Shown: positions 1 to 8,262, counted from the stretch's first letter. The stretch is DNA of 35,942 nucleotides from Candidatus Accumulibacter necessarius (GCA_017302435.1 JAFLDL010000045.1:1-35942), one strand, 5' to 3'. The notes: generated by a model not told the origin, from the sequence alone. Numbers and translations: made by a program.

Positions 1-238
1 TCTCGCGGTCCAGGGCTCGCACATAGGCGATGCGATACTCGGCGGAAGACGGATCCAGTGCCAGCGCTTCCTGGATCTTGGCCAGTCCGGCATCGACCTG
101 GTCTTCGGCGAGCAGCGTCTGCCCCTCCCGGTAGGCGTTCTGGGCCGCGCAGCCGGCCAGCAGCAGCCCCGCCAGAATGCTCAGGCAGAAAAGCCGCCAG
201 CCTGTAAAGCCGGCCTTGCCGGATCTCCCCTTCGACAC
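1..238 (-). CDS. Lipoprotein N-terminus, probable T2SS secretin (GspD), partial
   Basis: This is the first 79 codons of a gene that runs off the left edge. The GTG start lies in a TAGTG junction, overlapping the stop of the GspC-like gene by one base. The N-terminus has a hydrophobic stretch ending in a lipobox (LLLAGC, cysteine 30), so the product is likely an outer-membrane-directed lipoprotein. The next residues (about 33-79) look like one TPR-type helical pair (EGQTLLAEDQVDAGLAKIQEA). Position at the end of a gspG-F-E-L-N-M-C-like operon makes the secretin the expected product, and some betaproteobacterial GspD-like secretins carry an N-terminal TPR-like region. The secretin domain itself is outside the window, so a separate TPR pilotin-like lipoprotein is the main alternative. 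Confidence 0.6.
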   Translation of the reverse strand, partial: MSKGRSGKAGFTGWRLFCLSILAGLLLAGCAAQNAYREGQTLLAEDQVDAGLAKIQEALALDPSSAEYRIAYVRALDRE

Positions 239-810
239 TATTGCGCTCCTCCGATCGAGATGGCCTGCGACTGCTTCAGCGGCAGGTACACCAGGGTCAA
301 CGTCGGCGGGCTGATATTCTTGACCTGGTAGATGCCCTCCAGCTTCATGCCCTCGCGAACGATCAACAACTGTTCGCCGCGTCCGAGATAGACTTCCCAT
401 TGCCCGCCTTCGAGTTTCTTGCCAAGGAATGTAAAGGGCACCGGTGGCGCCATCGGTGGTGGTGGCTTGGCCGGTGGCGGTGGCTTTGGCGGCGGCGGCG
501 TCCAGCTCAGCGCCGGGAACAGATCGGGATGCTCCTGGCCTTCGCCAGTCTCCGGAATCAACTCGTCACGGGGAATCAGCGCCGCCACTTCGAGCTCGGC
601 AGGCCGCTTGCCACCGACACTGGCGGCAGCCGCCGGCCGGGTCTCGCGAGCAGGCGGCGATGAGGGCTCGCTGGCGGCGCGACCACCCGCCGGTGCCGCC
701 GCCTCGACGACCTCGCCGGTCGCCGGCTCGGAGGGCGTCTTGTCGCCAAACAGCGCCAGCCACATCGCCACGATCAGCAGCGACAGCAGGACCAGACGAC
801 GCGCGCTCAT
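238..810 (-). CDS. GspC/PilP-like inner-membrane protein of the T2SS
   Basis: A 190-residue protein with one N-terminal membrane segment (about residues 5-20), an Ala/Pro/Glu-rich periplasmic linker, a run of proline-lysine repeats (about 97-120) and a C-terminal beta-rich domain (about 124-190) of the homology-region type, which in GspC and PilP contacts the secretin. The visible pattern is FLGKKLEGGQWEVYLGRGEQ followed by REGMKLEGIYQVKNISP, that is, a small barrel with the usual reuse of charged turns. ATGA overlap with the upstream PilO-like gene and TAGTG overlap with the downstream secretin-like gene show translational coupling. In the family it links the inner-membrane platform to the outer-membrane channel. 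The family assignment is by architecture and context; sequence similarity to classical GspC is low. Confidence 0.65.
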   Translation of the reverse strand: MSARRLVLLSLLIVAMWLALFGDKTPSEPATGEVVEAAAPAGGRAASEPSSPPARETRPAAAASVGGKRPAELEVAALIPRDELIPETGEGQEHPDLFPALSWTPPPPKPPPPAKPPPPMAPPVPFTFLGKKLEGGQWEVYLGRGEQLLIVREGMKLEGIYQVKNISPPTLTLVYLPLKQSQAISIGGAQ

Positions 811-1412
811 GGGTCCACGTAGCCGGTCGGTGTCCCGCCGGCGCTACCTGCCGGCCGGTACCAGATCGTCAGGCGAACCTTGGCCTCGATCTGGTTCACG
901 CCGATGTCCTCGCGCTTGAAGCCAAGCTCATTGACCGCTACAAAGGCCTGCGTCGCCAGGATTTCCTCGACCCATTGCCGGACATCGGTGTAACGCCCTT
1001 TCACCGGAACAGTCATCTGCAGGGTCTCCGCCTGTGCATTGGCATCTCGCCCGCGCAGGTACTCGGCACGCGTGGCGATCAACTGATGGCTGGCTGCTGC
1101 ATCGAGAATCGCCTGCAGGGTCCGCAGGACCTGCTCCTCGTCGGCCAGGGTCGCGCGAAAGCGATGGTAGTTGTCGACACTGGTTGAGGTGGCCGCAGCC
1201 ACCGGCAGCGGCTGGCTCGCCCGTGCCTGCAGGTCGCCGAGCATCGCCTGCTGCCTGGCCAGCTCCGTTTGCCGCCCCGGTATCACCAGTAGGGCCAGGG
1301 CCAGCAGCAGCAGGATCAGGACCGCGAGCAGCAGCCACCATGGACCATGCCGGTGGAGCCAGATGTCGGCCGCCAGCCGGACACGGTCGCTGTTCAGCCT
1401 GAACTCGTTCAT
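807..1412 (-). CDS. PilO/GspM-like T2SS platform protein
   Basis: A 201-residue bitopic protein starting at MNEFRLNSDRVRLAADIW. A longer open frame exists upstream, but the ATGA overlap with the preceding gene at 1409-1412 and the membrane-segment position support this start. A cytoplasmic tail (1-24) is followed by a strong transmembrane helix (about 25-43), a coiled-coil-like segment rich in Gln/Ala/Leu (about 45-65), and a ferredoxin-like periplasmic domain ending in ALVNELGFKREDIG-like and KVRLTIWYRP strands. This is the architecture of GspM/PilO, which pairs with the PilN/GspL periplasmic domain in the assembly platform. The order gspE-L-N-M-C in this operon matches that role. Confidence 0.65.
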   Translation of the reverse strand: MNEFRLNSDRVRLAADIWLHRHGPWWLLLAVLILLLLALALLVIPGRQTELARQQAMLGDLQARASQPLPVAAATSTSVDNYHRFRATLADEEQVLRTLQAILDAAASHQLIATRAEYLRGRDANAQAETLQMTVPVKGRYTDVRQWVEEILATQAFVAVNELGFKREDIGVNQIEAKVRLTIWYRPAGSAGGTPTGYVDP

Positions 1413-1999
1413 CCGTCGTCCCCAGCCGGGGCACTGGCTGCCGCGTCGGCAATGGCGGGCTCTTCGAGCAGCGCCTCGAACATGAAGCGCAGCGGCCGGT
1501 TCACATCTTTCTCGTTGATTTCCTGTTTTCTCACCATCGCGCCGGCGAAAGGATCTACCGCGCCGAGCACCGCCAGGTAGAGCAGCATCTGCTGATGATT
1601 CTTCGCCTCGGCAATGCCCTTCACCAAACCCCGGCGGTGGTCCGGCTCGATCTGCAGCAAGGCGATGTCGGCAGTTGCGACGCGCTCGAAGCCGTCGAGA
1701 ACCGCCGGCCACGGGGTATTGAGCTGTGCGATGGCGCTGTTGGTCGCCCGGACCTGCAGCTCGGAGAGCAGCAGCGGCGGCGCTGGCGGCGGCGTGCGCT
1801 GCACCAGTTCCTGACGGGCAACGGCGATCGCCTGCTTCGCTTCGTCAATCTCGCGCGCCGTCTCGAGCCAGTGCCAGGCCAGCGCCACGCCGGCGAGCGC
1901 GGCCAGCGCGCTGAAGGCGAGCAGGATCCGCCGGTCGCGCCCCGCCACCGGCAGGCGCCAGAGCGGTGGCTGAACGAAGTCGATGCGCAAGCGCCTCAT
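1409..1999 (-). CDS. PilN-like T2SS platform protein
   Basis: A 196-residue bitopic membrane protein starting at MRRLRIDFVQPPLWRLP. The start is chosen from the ATGA overlap with the upstream gene (1996-1999) and from the PilN-like N-terminus, in which a basic 'RxDF' patch precedes the membrane helix (about 27-45). The periplasmic part has a coiled coil (about 48-65), a proline-rich turn (TPPPAPP) and a ferredoxin-like fold region. In type IV pilus and PilMNO-style type II systems, PilN binds cytoplasmic PilM by its N-terminus and pairs with PilO. In classical T2SS this piece is fused to GspL; here it is separate. It has ATGA overlaps on both sides, so it is coupled within the operon. Confidence 0.6.
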   Translation of the reverse strand: MRRLRIDFVQPPLWRLPVAGRDRRILLAFSALAALAGVALAWHWLETAREIDEAKQAIAVARQELVQRTPPPAPPLLLSELQVRATNSAIAQLNTPWPAVLDGFERVATADIALLQIEPDHRRGLVKGIAEAKNHQQMLLYLAVLGAVDPFAGAMVRKQEINEKDVNRPLRFMFEALLEEPAIADAAASAPAGDDG

Positions 2000-2850
2000 C
2001 CGCACGCTCCGGCCAGCGCCAGCTGCCAGGCCGCTGAGCGATCGCCGGCTGCGGCCTCCACCGGCACGCGAATGACGCGCGAAGCGAGGCCGACAATCGT
2101 CGCCGCTGCCGGCAGCCAGTCGGCGCCGCCGGCCCACAACAGCGCCTGCGGCGAGCGCCCGTCACCCGGCACCGGGGTCCGCAACTGCTCCTGCTCGAGC
2201 AGCATCTCGAGTTCGGCGACGTCGGGCGCGCCCGGCAGGTGCAGGGTTCGCACGTCGGCCACCTGATCATTGCAGGTATGAACCACGGTCAGCGTCTGCC
2301 CATAGCCGACCAGCAGCCAGCCGTCGGCCGGAATCGACCGTTGCACGTGGTTCCAGACCCGGATCAGCGCCGGGCACACCGAGTCCAGTCGCCAGCGCTG
2401 CCGCCCGGCGAGTTCCTCGAGCGCGCCAAACAGCTCCCGCGGCAGAGCACAGGCAACGAATGGCACGGTCACCTGCCAGTCAGCGGCGAGTCGCCATTGC
2501 TCGGCCGACTCGCCATAGAGCGCGGCAAAGCGTGCCGCCGCACACGCCTGCAGTTCGCGCAAGCCGTGGGCCCCGCTTGGCGGGGTCACGACAAAGCTGC
2601 GCGTCAGGCCGTCATCGAGCGTCACCGACAGGCCGGTCGTGCCGCGAGCCGGCGGCGGCGCGCCAGCTTCGAGGCCCTGCAGGACGCCACACAGGTTCGC
2701 CACGGCAGCGTTGCCCCCGGCGGTTATCGGCAGCGCGACGAGCGTCTCAACCAGGCTGGTCGCGACCGTTGGCGTCGTCGGCGCCGACAGCAAGGCGATG
2801 CTGCCGGCACTGCCGCCAAACAGCAGGCGCCTAGCCGGAGAGCGTGACAC
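1996..2850 (-). CDS. PilM/GspL-like actin-fold cytoplasmic protein
   Basis: A 284-residue protein without obvious membrane segments, lying between the GspE ATPase and a PilN-like gene. It starts inside the end of gspE (20-nt overlap). Segments such as LSVTLDDGLTRSFVVTPP (about 74-91), VPFVACALPRELFGALEELA and DGWLLVGYGQTLTVVHTCND resemble the strand-turn phosphate-loop layout of the actin-like PilM and cytoplasmic GspL domains. Family members bridge the cytoplasmic ATPase and the inner-membrane platform. Key nucleotide-binding residues cannot be confirmed by eye, so the assignment rests mainly on operon position, length and fold-like pattern. Unlike classical GspL it has no C-terminal membrane helix, which fits a split PilM+PilN arrangement. 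Confidence 0.55.
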   Translation of the reverse strand: MSRSPARRLLFGGSAGSIALLSAPTTPTVATSLVETLVALPITAGGNAAVANLCGVLQGLEAGAPPPARGTTGLSVTLDDGLTRSFVVTPPSGAHGLRELQACAAARFAALYGESAEQWRLAADWQVTVPFVACALPRELFGALEELAGRQRWRLDSVCPALIRVWNHVQRSIPADGWLLVGYGQTLTVVHTCNDQVADVRTLHLPGAPDVAELEMLLEQEQLRTPVPGDGRSPQALLWAGGADWLPAAATIVGLASRVIRVPVEAAAGDRSAAWQLALAGACG

Positions 2851-4531
2851 GGCGCAACTCTTCGAGCGTGGTTTCGCCCCGTGCCACCAGGCGCAGGGCG
2901 GCTTCGGTCAGACTACGGGTTCCGTTCCGGTAGGCCACTTCCTTCAACTGCCGAATCGGTCGCTTTTCGATGATCAGTTCGCGCAACTCATCGTTCAGAT
3001 TGAGGATCTCGGCCACCGCCTTGCGGCCGCGATAGCCGGTGCCGCGACAGTCACCGCAGCCGTTACCGCGCCGGAAGGCGAAGCGCGCCAGGTCGCCGGC
3101 GTCGAGATGGAAGCGCTCGATTTCGGCCTCGCTCGGCGTGTAGGGTTCACTGCAGCGCAGGCAATTGACCCGCAGCAGGCGCTGCGCCCAGATGCCATTG
3201 AGCGCCGAGGCAAAGGCGTAGGGGTCGATGCCCATGTGTGTGAAACGACCGAAGACGTCAAAGACGTTGTTGGCGTGTACCGTAGTCAGCACCAGATGCC
3301 CGGTCAGCGCCGACTGGACGGCGATTTCGGCGGTTTCGCGGTCGCGGATCTCCCCGACCATGATCTTGTCCGGATCGTGACGCAGGATCGAGCGCAGGCC
3401 GCGCGCGAAGGTCAGCCCCTTCTTGTCATTGACCGGAATCTGCAGGACGCCGGGCAACTGGTATTCGACCGGGTCTTCGATGGTGATGATCTTGTCGCGA
3501 CCGTTGTTGATCTCGGAGATCGCCCCGTAGAGCGTCGTCGTCTTGCCCGAACCGGTCGGTCCGGTAACCAGCAGCATGCCGTAGGGTTCCTCGACCAGCC
3601 GCCGCAGCGCTTTCAGCGACAGCTCGTCAAAGCCCAGCGAATTCAGCGTCAGCGAACCATGCGCCTCGATCACGCCGCGCTTGTCGAGGATACGCACGAC
3701 CGCGTCCTCGCCGTGGATGCAAGGCATGATCGACACCCGCAGGTCGATGTCCCGCCCCGCCACCTCGACCCGGAAACTGCCGTCCTGCGGCGTTCGCCGC
3801 TCGGCAATATCGAGTTCGGCAAGGACCTTCAGTCGGGAAATCACCTGCTCGGCGAGCGCCACGCCGCTGATCTGCGCCACCGTATCGAGAACACCGTCGA
3901 GGCGGTACTTGATGGCGATGCCGCCGGGGGTGCTTTCCAGGTGGATGTCGCTTGCCGCCGCTTTGACCGCGTCATAGACGGTGGAGTTGACCAGCTTCAC
4001 CGCCGGGCTCGAGGCTTCGCTGACCGAAGCGAAACTGAGGACCTCGGCCGTGCGGCGCTCGGGCGCGTTGCCCGCCTCGTGCACCAGCGAACGCACCGCG
4101 TGCACGGACTCCTCATGCTTCGACAGGTAGGCCTGGATGTCTGCGGCCAGCGCCAGGCAATAGTGCACCGGCGTGCCGGCCAGGCTGCTCAGCCAGACCA
4201 TGCAGTCGGTATCGAAGGGGTCCGGGATGACGCCGATGATCTGACTGTCGGCAGCCGCCTGCGGCGAGCGCAGCAACACGCAGCCACGCGTCTGTGCCTT
4301 GACCATCGGCAGCAGGTCGAAAGCCGGCGCGCAGGCCAGCATCGCCGTGGTATCCATCACCGCGAGGCGAAAACGCTGCGCCAGATGATCAACCACCTGC
4401 CGCGGCTCGATCCCGGTCAGCGCCTCGAGTTCGGTGACCACCGGCCGCCTCGATGCCAGCGCCAGACGCCTGGCCTGCTGCAGAACTGCGTCATCGAAGC
4501 TGTCGCGGACGCCAAGACCGGGTGCGTTCAT
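2831..4531 (-). CDS. gspE: Type II secretion ATPase GspE
   Basis: A 566-residue secretion ATPase of the GspE/PilB family, which powers pseudopilus assembly from the cytoplasmic face of the inner membrane. An N1E-like domain (about 1-130) is followed by the N2E region and the catalytic domain. The Walker A motif GPTGSGKT is at residues 324-331, the Asp box around IITIEDPVEYQ (348-358), Walker B VGEIRD at 392-397 and the His box GHLVLTTVHANN at 411-422. Four cysteines (457, 460, 492, 495) form the CxxC...CxxC zinc-binding element typical of GspE. The ATG overlaps the stop of gspF in ATGA. Length and motifs are complete, so this should be an active enzyme. Confidence 0.95.
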   Translation of the reverse strand: MNAPGLGVRDSFDDAVLQQARRLALASRRPVVTELEALTGIEPRQVVDHLAQRFRLAVMDTTAMLACAPAFDLLPMVKAQTRGCVLLRSPQAAADSQIIGVIPDPFDTDCMVWLSSLAGTPVHYCLALAADIQAYLSKHEESVHAVRSLVHEAGNAPERRTAEVLSFASVSEASSPAVKLVNSTVYDAVKAAASDIHLESTPGGIAIKYRLDGVLDTVAQISGVALAEQVISRLKVLAELDIAERRTPQDGSFRVEVAGRDIDLRVSIMPCIHGEDAVVRILDKRGVIEAHGSLTLNSLGFDELSLKALRRLVEEPYGMLLVTGPTGSGKTTTLYGAISEINNGRDKIITIEDPVEYQLPGVLQIPVNDKKGLTFARGLRSILRHDPDKIMVGEIRDRETAEIAVQSALTGHLVLTTVHANNVFDVFGRFTHMGIDPYAFASALNGIWAQRLLRVNCLRCSEPYTPSEAEIERFHLDAGDLARFAFRRGNGCGDCRGTGYRGRKAVAEILNLNDELRELIIEKRPIRQLKEVAYRNGTRSLTEAALRLVARGETTLEELRRVTLSG

Positions 4532-5730
4532 TGAAGCGTCCCCGCCAGGTCGAAAATCGGCATGTAAAGCAGGATCACGATCAGGCCGACCAGGAGACCG
4601 ATGGCAGTCATCAGCACTGGCTCGAAAACCTTCGTGAAGCGCTCGATCCAGCGCGAACTCTCGCCTTCGTAGAACAAGGCGGAGCGGGTCAGCATGGCTC
4701 CGAGTTGACCCGATCGCTCACCGACGCGCAACATGCGCAGGGCAATCGGCGTCGCCAGACCGCTGCTCTCGAAGCCCTGCGACAGTGTGCCACCGTCCGA
4801 AATGATGCCGCGCGCGGCGAGCAGGCCCGCGCGCGTGTTCGGTGACACGGTGTGGCCGACGATATCGAGCGCCGCCAGGATGGGAATGCCGCCTTCGAGC
4901 AGCATGCCGGTGGTCAGGTACAGGCGCGACAGCTCGATGATCCGGACGCGTTCGCCGATGCCGGGCAACCGTGTCAGGAAAACGATCCAGCGGCCACTGC
5001 CAATGAAGCGTCGCAGCCAGTAAGCGGCCGCCAGCGCGAGCAGCAGCACGGTCGTGAAAACGGTATCGGTATGCTGGCCAACGAACTGACCCCAGTCGAG
5101 CAGCAACTGCGACAGCCAGGGCAGGGAACGGCCACTGCCCTGATACACCCCCGCGAAGCGCGGTACGACGTAGCCCATCAGAAACAGGGTCACGCCGCAG
5201 CCGACGACCAACAGGATGATCGGGTAGATCGCAGCACTGACCACCCGGTTGCGCACCGTTTCGAGCCGTGTCTGGTAGTCGATGTAGCGCGACAGGGCGC
5301 GCGGCAGGTCGCTGGTTCCCTCGGCGGCCCTTACGATGCCGACGTAGAGCGGCGGGAAGACGTCGGCCTGCCGAGCCAGCGCGGCCGAGAAACGCAGGCC
5401 CTCGCGCAGGTCGCGCATCAGGCGTTCGAGCACCGAACGCGCGGTCGGCGAGGACTCCTTCTCGAGCAGCGCCTCGAAGGCCTCGACCAGACTCAGCCCG
5501 GCTTCCAGCAGCGCCAGCAGTTCGGCGCTGAACAACAGCAGCGAGAACGACTTGTTGCTGCGACCCGGAAACGCTGCCGACTGGCTGGCTGACCCGCGGG
5601 CGGCCGTGATCGACAACGGCTGCAGTCGCTTCTGCTCGAGCAGCCTGCCCACTTCCCCCGCGTCCGACGCCTCGACGCTGTGCGTCTCGATCAGGTTGTC
5701 GGCCGACAGGGCACGAACTTCAAAGCGCAT
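4528..5730 (-). CDS. gspF: Type II secretion inner-membrane protein GspF
   Basis: A 400-residue polytopic protein of the GspF/PilC family, the integral core of the assembly platform that GspE drives. It has the usual two cytoplasmic repeat domains: the first with LLEAGLSLVEAFEALLEKE (about 94-112), the second with LTTGMLLEGGIPILAALDIV (about 269-288). Three transmembrane helices are visible: IYPIILLVVGCGVTLFLMGYV-like segment near 169-189, a second near 222-240, and a C-terminal helix (about 371-391). Motifs such as LRMLRVGERSGQLGAML (331-347) match the family. It starts 18 nt after the gspG stop and ends in an ATGA overlap with gspE. Confidence 0.93.
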   Translation of the reverse strand: MRFEVRALSADNLIETHSVEASDAGEVGRLLEQKRLQPLSITAARGSASQSAAFPGRSNKSFSLLLFSAELLALLEAGLSLVEAFEALLEKESSPTARSVLERLMRDLREGLRFSAALARQADVFPPLYVGIVRAAEGTSDLPRALSRYIDYQTRLETVRNRVVSAAIYPIILLVVGCGVTLFLMGYVVPRFAGVYQGSGRSLPWLSQLLLDWGQFVGQHTDTVFTTVLLLALAAAYWLRRFIGSGRWIVFLTRLPGIGERVRIIELSRLYLTTGMLLEGGIPILAALDIVGHTVSPNTRAGLLAARGIISDGGTLSQGFESSGLATPIALRMLRVGERSGQLGAMLTRSALFYEGESSRWIERFTKVFEPVLMTAIGLLVGLIVILLYMPIFDLAGTLQ

Positions 5731-5748
5731 GACGGCTCCAGCGCACGC

Positions 5749-6270
5749 TCATTGATTGCTGACGTCGGCCGCATCGCCGGTACCACCGGGCTGGCCATCC
5801 TTGCCATAGGAGGTGATGTCGAAGTCGCCGTTGGCGCCCGGAGCGCGGTACACATACGCCCGGCCCCAGGGATCCAGCGGCACGGCTTTCTGCAGATACG
5901 GCCCGTTCCACTTGGCGGCATTCGCCGGCTTGGTCAGCAGCGCGTTGAGGCCCTCTTCGGTGGTCGGATAATGACCGACATCGAGCCGATAGGTGTCGAG
6001 TGCGCGCGCAAAGGCCTCGACCTGCGCCTTGGCCACCCCCTGCTCCGATTTGCCCAACTGCGAGAAGTATTTCGGGCCGACGTAGGCTGCCAGCAGGCCG
6101 ATGATCGTCACCACCACCAGCAGTTCGAGCAGCGTGAAGCCACGGGCGCGGCGCCCACCGGCGCGGTAGCTTCGGCCCGCGCCAGCAGCAGCCGGGTTGC
6201 CCGGGTGCGCGACCGCTTCTTCACTGTTCCGCCAAACAGTCCACAAGTCACCGTTTACTGATCTATTCAC
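5749..6270 (-). CDS. gspG: Major pseudopilin GspG
   Basis: A 173-residue prepilin. The processing site is RARG|FTLLELLVVVTIIGLL, with cleavage after Gly44 by a prepilin peptidase, Phe45 as the first mature residue and the conserved Glu49 at +5. The hydrophobic assembly helix follows (about 45-65). The mature part has the GspG hallmarks: DTYRLDVGHYPTTEEGLNAL, WNGPYL, DPWGRAYVYR and NGDFDITSYGKDGQPGGTG, the last holding calcium-site Asp residues. The only in-frame start that fits is GTG at 6270, which gives an unusually long 44-residue leader; a later TTG (codon 9) is possible. It heads the operon and lies 289 nt after eboD on the same strand. Confidence 0.93.
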   Translation of the reverse strand: MNRSVNGDLWTVWRNSEEAVAHPGNPAAAGAGRSYRAGGRRARGFTLLELLVVVTIIGLLAAYVGPKYFSQLGKSEQGVAKAQVEAFARALDTYRLDVGHYPTTEEGLNALLTKPANAAKWNGPYLQKAVPLDPWGRAYVYRAPGANGDFDITSYGKDGQPGGTGDAADVSNQ

Positions 6271-6365
6271 TGCGTTCGTCCCGTGCTGATGCCGGCAGAA
6301 CTGCCGGCAGATGGCGCATCGTCTCGCGATTCGGCGGCCGGCACTCTCCGTTACGGCCGCGCCCT

Positions 6366-6402
6366 GGCCGGCATTATAGGCCTACCGGGCAAGGGCGAGC
6401 TC
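6366..6402 (-). promoter_or_regulatory. Possible sigma-70 promoter of the T2SS operon
   Basis: On the minus strand a perfect TATAAT lies at 6378-6373, about 100 nt before the gspG GTG start. No good -35 hexamer lies 16-18 nt upstream (the sequence there is near AGCTCG), so this is a -10 match only. A near-palindrome, TGCCGGCA-GTTC-TGCCGGCA (6309-6290), sits in the leader and could form a hairpin just before the start. No sigma-54 GG-N10-GC pair was seen in this gap, so the T2SS operon does not appear to share the eboD/PEP-CTERM promoter type. Confidence 0.35.
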
Positions 6403-6558
6403 ATCCCGATGCTGATTTAGCGAACTTTTGCCGTGTCGTTGCCCGGCTGCGACGTTCCGGGCGGCAGCGTCACGCTGGCTGAACCCGCAGCACGCAGACT
6501 TGCCGGGCATCCCTGGCAGTTTGCCAGTAGCTCCCTCCGAGCTGCTTGCCAGCGTCTG

Positions 6559-7779
6559 CTACGAGGACAGCGCGCGCCCCGCGTACGCCTGGCCGAACGC
6601 ATTCGCCGGGAAAGCCTGCCTGACTCCCTGGCCCGCCCGGCCGGCAGTACGCTCGCCGAGCAGCGTGATGCAGCGCTTCATCAGCGGGATATCGATTTCG
6701 TGCGCTTCCACCTTCCGGCCGATCCCCTCCAGCAGGGGGATCGAGAGAACGCCACCGAGATGTTCGCGGAACTCGCAGAGCGCTTTCTCGACATCCAGCC
6801 AGGACAGCGCCGGATGGCTGAGCGTAAAGCCCAGGGTGTCCAGCAGCGTCAGAATCCGATGCAGATCGATTTCGCCGAGGATGCCCAGATGCTGGGAGTA
6901 CAGCGAGTCGAGCGCGATGCCGATGGCGACCGCCTCGCCGTGCTTGACTTCGCTGGCCGACAGTTCCTCCAGCCGGTGAGCCAGCCAGTGGCCAAAGTCC
7001 AGCGGCCGCGACGAACCGGTCTCGAAGGCGTCGCCACCGTGGCCAATGTGTTCGAGGTGCAATTCGGCGCAGCGGACGATCATTTTGTGCATCGCCGCCG
7101 GTGCGAAGCGGGCCAGGCTGGCACGTTCGTCATAGAGGAAATCGAAGAAATCGCGATCCCGGATCAGCGCCACCTTGACCGCTTCGGAAATACCTGCGCG
7201 CAGGTCACGCTCGGACAGCGTCTGCAGGAAGGTCGCGTCGTTGATGACCGCGAACGGCGGCGCAAAGGTCCCGAGGAAGTTCTTGCGGCCGAAGGCGTTG
7301 ACGCCGTTCTTGACTCCGATGCCGGCATCGTTCTGGGCAAGCACGGTGGTGGGCAGGCGGATCAGTCGCACACCCCGGTGCGCGGTGGCAGCAGCGTAAC
7401 CGGCAACGTCCAGCACGGCGCCGCCGCCGATCGCGATGATGAACGAGTGGCGGCAGATCTTGTGCCGCTCGACGAGCGCGTGAATGCGCTCCATCTCGGT
7501 CGGCTCATGTTTGCAGATTTCACCGCCGCGGATCTGAAACGGCGGGCTGACGAAGGACATGACCGATCCATACGCCTCACCGTACTGGCTGATTCGCTCC
7601 AGCAAACCCGGGGTCAGGCGCACGACCTCGCTGTCGATGACCACCAGCGCACGGTTGTGCTCGTGGCCACCCTGGCGGATCACGTCGGCCAGCAAGGAGT
7701 TATGCAAGTCAAAGACATCCTCGGCAAAAATGACCGGGAAAGAGTAATTGACGCTGAATTGCTGCTGGAGGACTTGCAT
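6559..7779 (-). CDS. eboD: EboD-like sugar-phosphate cyclase (3-dehydroquinate synthase superfamily)
   Basis: A 406-residue NAD- and metal-dependent cyclase of the dehydroquinate synthase superfamily. It starts at MQVLQQQFSVNYSFPV, a start typical of EboD, with GGGGAAA a few bases upstream. Motifs: the nucleotide-binding glycines IAIGGGAVLDVAGY (116-128), PTTVLAQNDAGIGVKNGVN (143-161), SEAVKVALI (198-206) and the metal ligands Glu199, His264 (DFGHWLAHRLE) and His280 (VKHGEAVAIG). The family converts a sugar phosphate to a cyclic polyol; the exact substrate of EboD cannot be told from sequence. It is separated by 17 kb from the other ebo genes and is transcribed from a sigma-54 promoter. An in-frame ATG 43 codons upstream (at about 7908) gives a non-conserved extension and is less likely. 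Confidence 0.85.
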   Translation of the reverse strand: MQVLQQQFSVNYSFPVIFAEDVFDLHNSLLADVIRQGGHEHNRALVVIDSEVVRLTPGLLERISQYGEAYGSVMSFVSPPFQIRGGEICKHEPTEMERIHALVERHKICRHSFIIAIGGGAVLDVAGYAAATAHRGVRLIRLPTTVLAQNDAGIGVKNGVNAFGRKNFLGTFAPPFAVINDATFLQTLSERDLRAGISEAVKVALIRDRDFFDFLYDERASLARFAPAAMHKMIVRCAELHLEHIGHGGDAFETGSSRPLDFGHWLAHRLEELSASEVKHGEAVAIGIALDSLYSQHLGILGEIDLHRILTLLDTLGFTLSHPALSWLDVEKALCEFREHLGGVLSIPLLEGIGRKVEAHEIDIPLMKRCITLLGERTAGRAGQGVRQAFPANAFGQAYAGRALSS

Positions 7780-7826
7780 GGCTTTCCCCAAAGGCGGAGG
7801 ATCGGACCCGACAGGGTCACAGGCTT

Positions 7827-7884
7827 GGGCCAGGCGCAGGGGGCCCAGGATGGGGGCGGTTTGGTGAACGGCTGCGCCTCGCCC
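7827..7884 (-). promoter_or_regulatory. Long inverted repeat in the eboD leader
   Basis: In the minus-strand transcript, GGGCGAGGCGCAG (7884-7872) can pair with CTGCGCCTGGCCC (7839-7827): 12 of 13 positions pair, with one G-G mismatch, enclosing a 32-nt loop. It lies about 50 nt before the eboD start inside a leader of roughly 220 nt. A smaller hairpin (ACCC-TGTC-GGGT, about 7818-7807) follows. There is no U-tract, so it is not a classical terminator. It could regulate translation or simply reflect GC-rich sequence; an open frame in phase with eboD also crosses it. Confidence 0.35.
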
Positions 7885-8010
7885 AACCAACAACTTGACT
7901 CTGATCATGATTGACTTCCCGGCCGTGCGTCGGCGTCGAGGTAGCGATGCCTGCGTACGCGGGCCATGATCCCGGATCACCCCATGGCAGGGCGACTCAC
8001 CAAGCACGAA

Positions 8011-8116
8011 GCATGGATCGTGCCAAAAATATAAAACGCCATTTTATTAGGGGCCTACGACGCGAGCTCGGGAAATGGACCGGGCCGGGTACAAGTGACT
8101 GTAAGAAAAATCGACA
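8011..8116 (-). promoter_or_regulatory. Sigma-54 promoter and upstream activator motif of eboD
   Basis: Read on the minus strand, TGGCACGATCCATGCTT holds the -24/-12 pair GG (8024-8023) N10 GC (8012-8011), close to the sigma-54 consensus TGGCAC-N5-TTGC. Upstream, TGTCGATTTTTCTTACA (8116-8100) matches the motif found at the three PEP-CTERM modules. The gap between the motif end and the GG is 76 nt, the same as at those modules (76, 75, 76). Sigma-54 promoters need an enhancer-binding activator; in PEP-CTERM systems PrsR has this role. Binding by PrsR here is inference. Confidence 0.8.
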
Positions 8117-8232
8117 CTCCCGGCAGCGTCCTGCGGTTCTCAGATGCTGGGACCGGCAGAACCCTGTGTCAACGCGTCGGCGTTTGAGTCGGCCCTGAAG
8201 CCCGCGACTGGGCGACAGCGAGTTTCCGAAGA

Positions 8233-8262
8233 TTGACCGTCGCTCGGGCGAGAAGCTATACT
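8233..8262 (+). promoter_or_regulatory. Sigma-70-type promoter of the methyltransferase operon
   Basis: TTGACC (8233-8238), an 18-nt spacer and TATACT (8257-8262) form a good housekeeping promoter on the plus strand. Transcription would start near 8269 and give a leader of about 160 nt before the methyltransferase at 8431. The same two hexamers with the same 18-nt spacing occur upstream of the ebo operon at 24424-24453. Confidence 0.6.

Noticed and set aside
2639-4534. Long plus-strand open frame of 631 codons opposite gspE
   Set aside because: It is the antisense shadow of gspE, which has full catalytic motifs; the plus-strand translation shows no domain or start context.
6433-7914. 493-codon plus-strand open frame opposite eboD
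   Set aside because: It is antisense to eboD, whose metal ligands and NAD-binding glycines are intact; the plus-strand product has no recognisable features.
8161-8220. A plus-strand sigma-54 promoter for the methyltransferase, using the 8100-8116 motif
   Set aside because: No GG-N10-GC pair lies at the expected distance on the plus strand; the motif orientation and spacing fit eboD instead.
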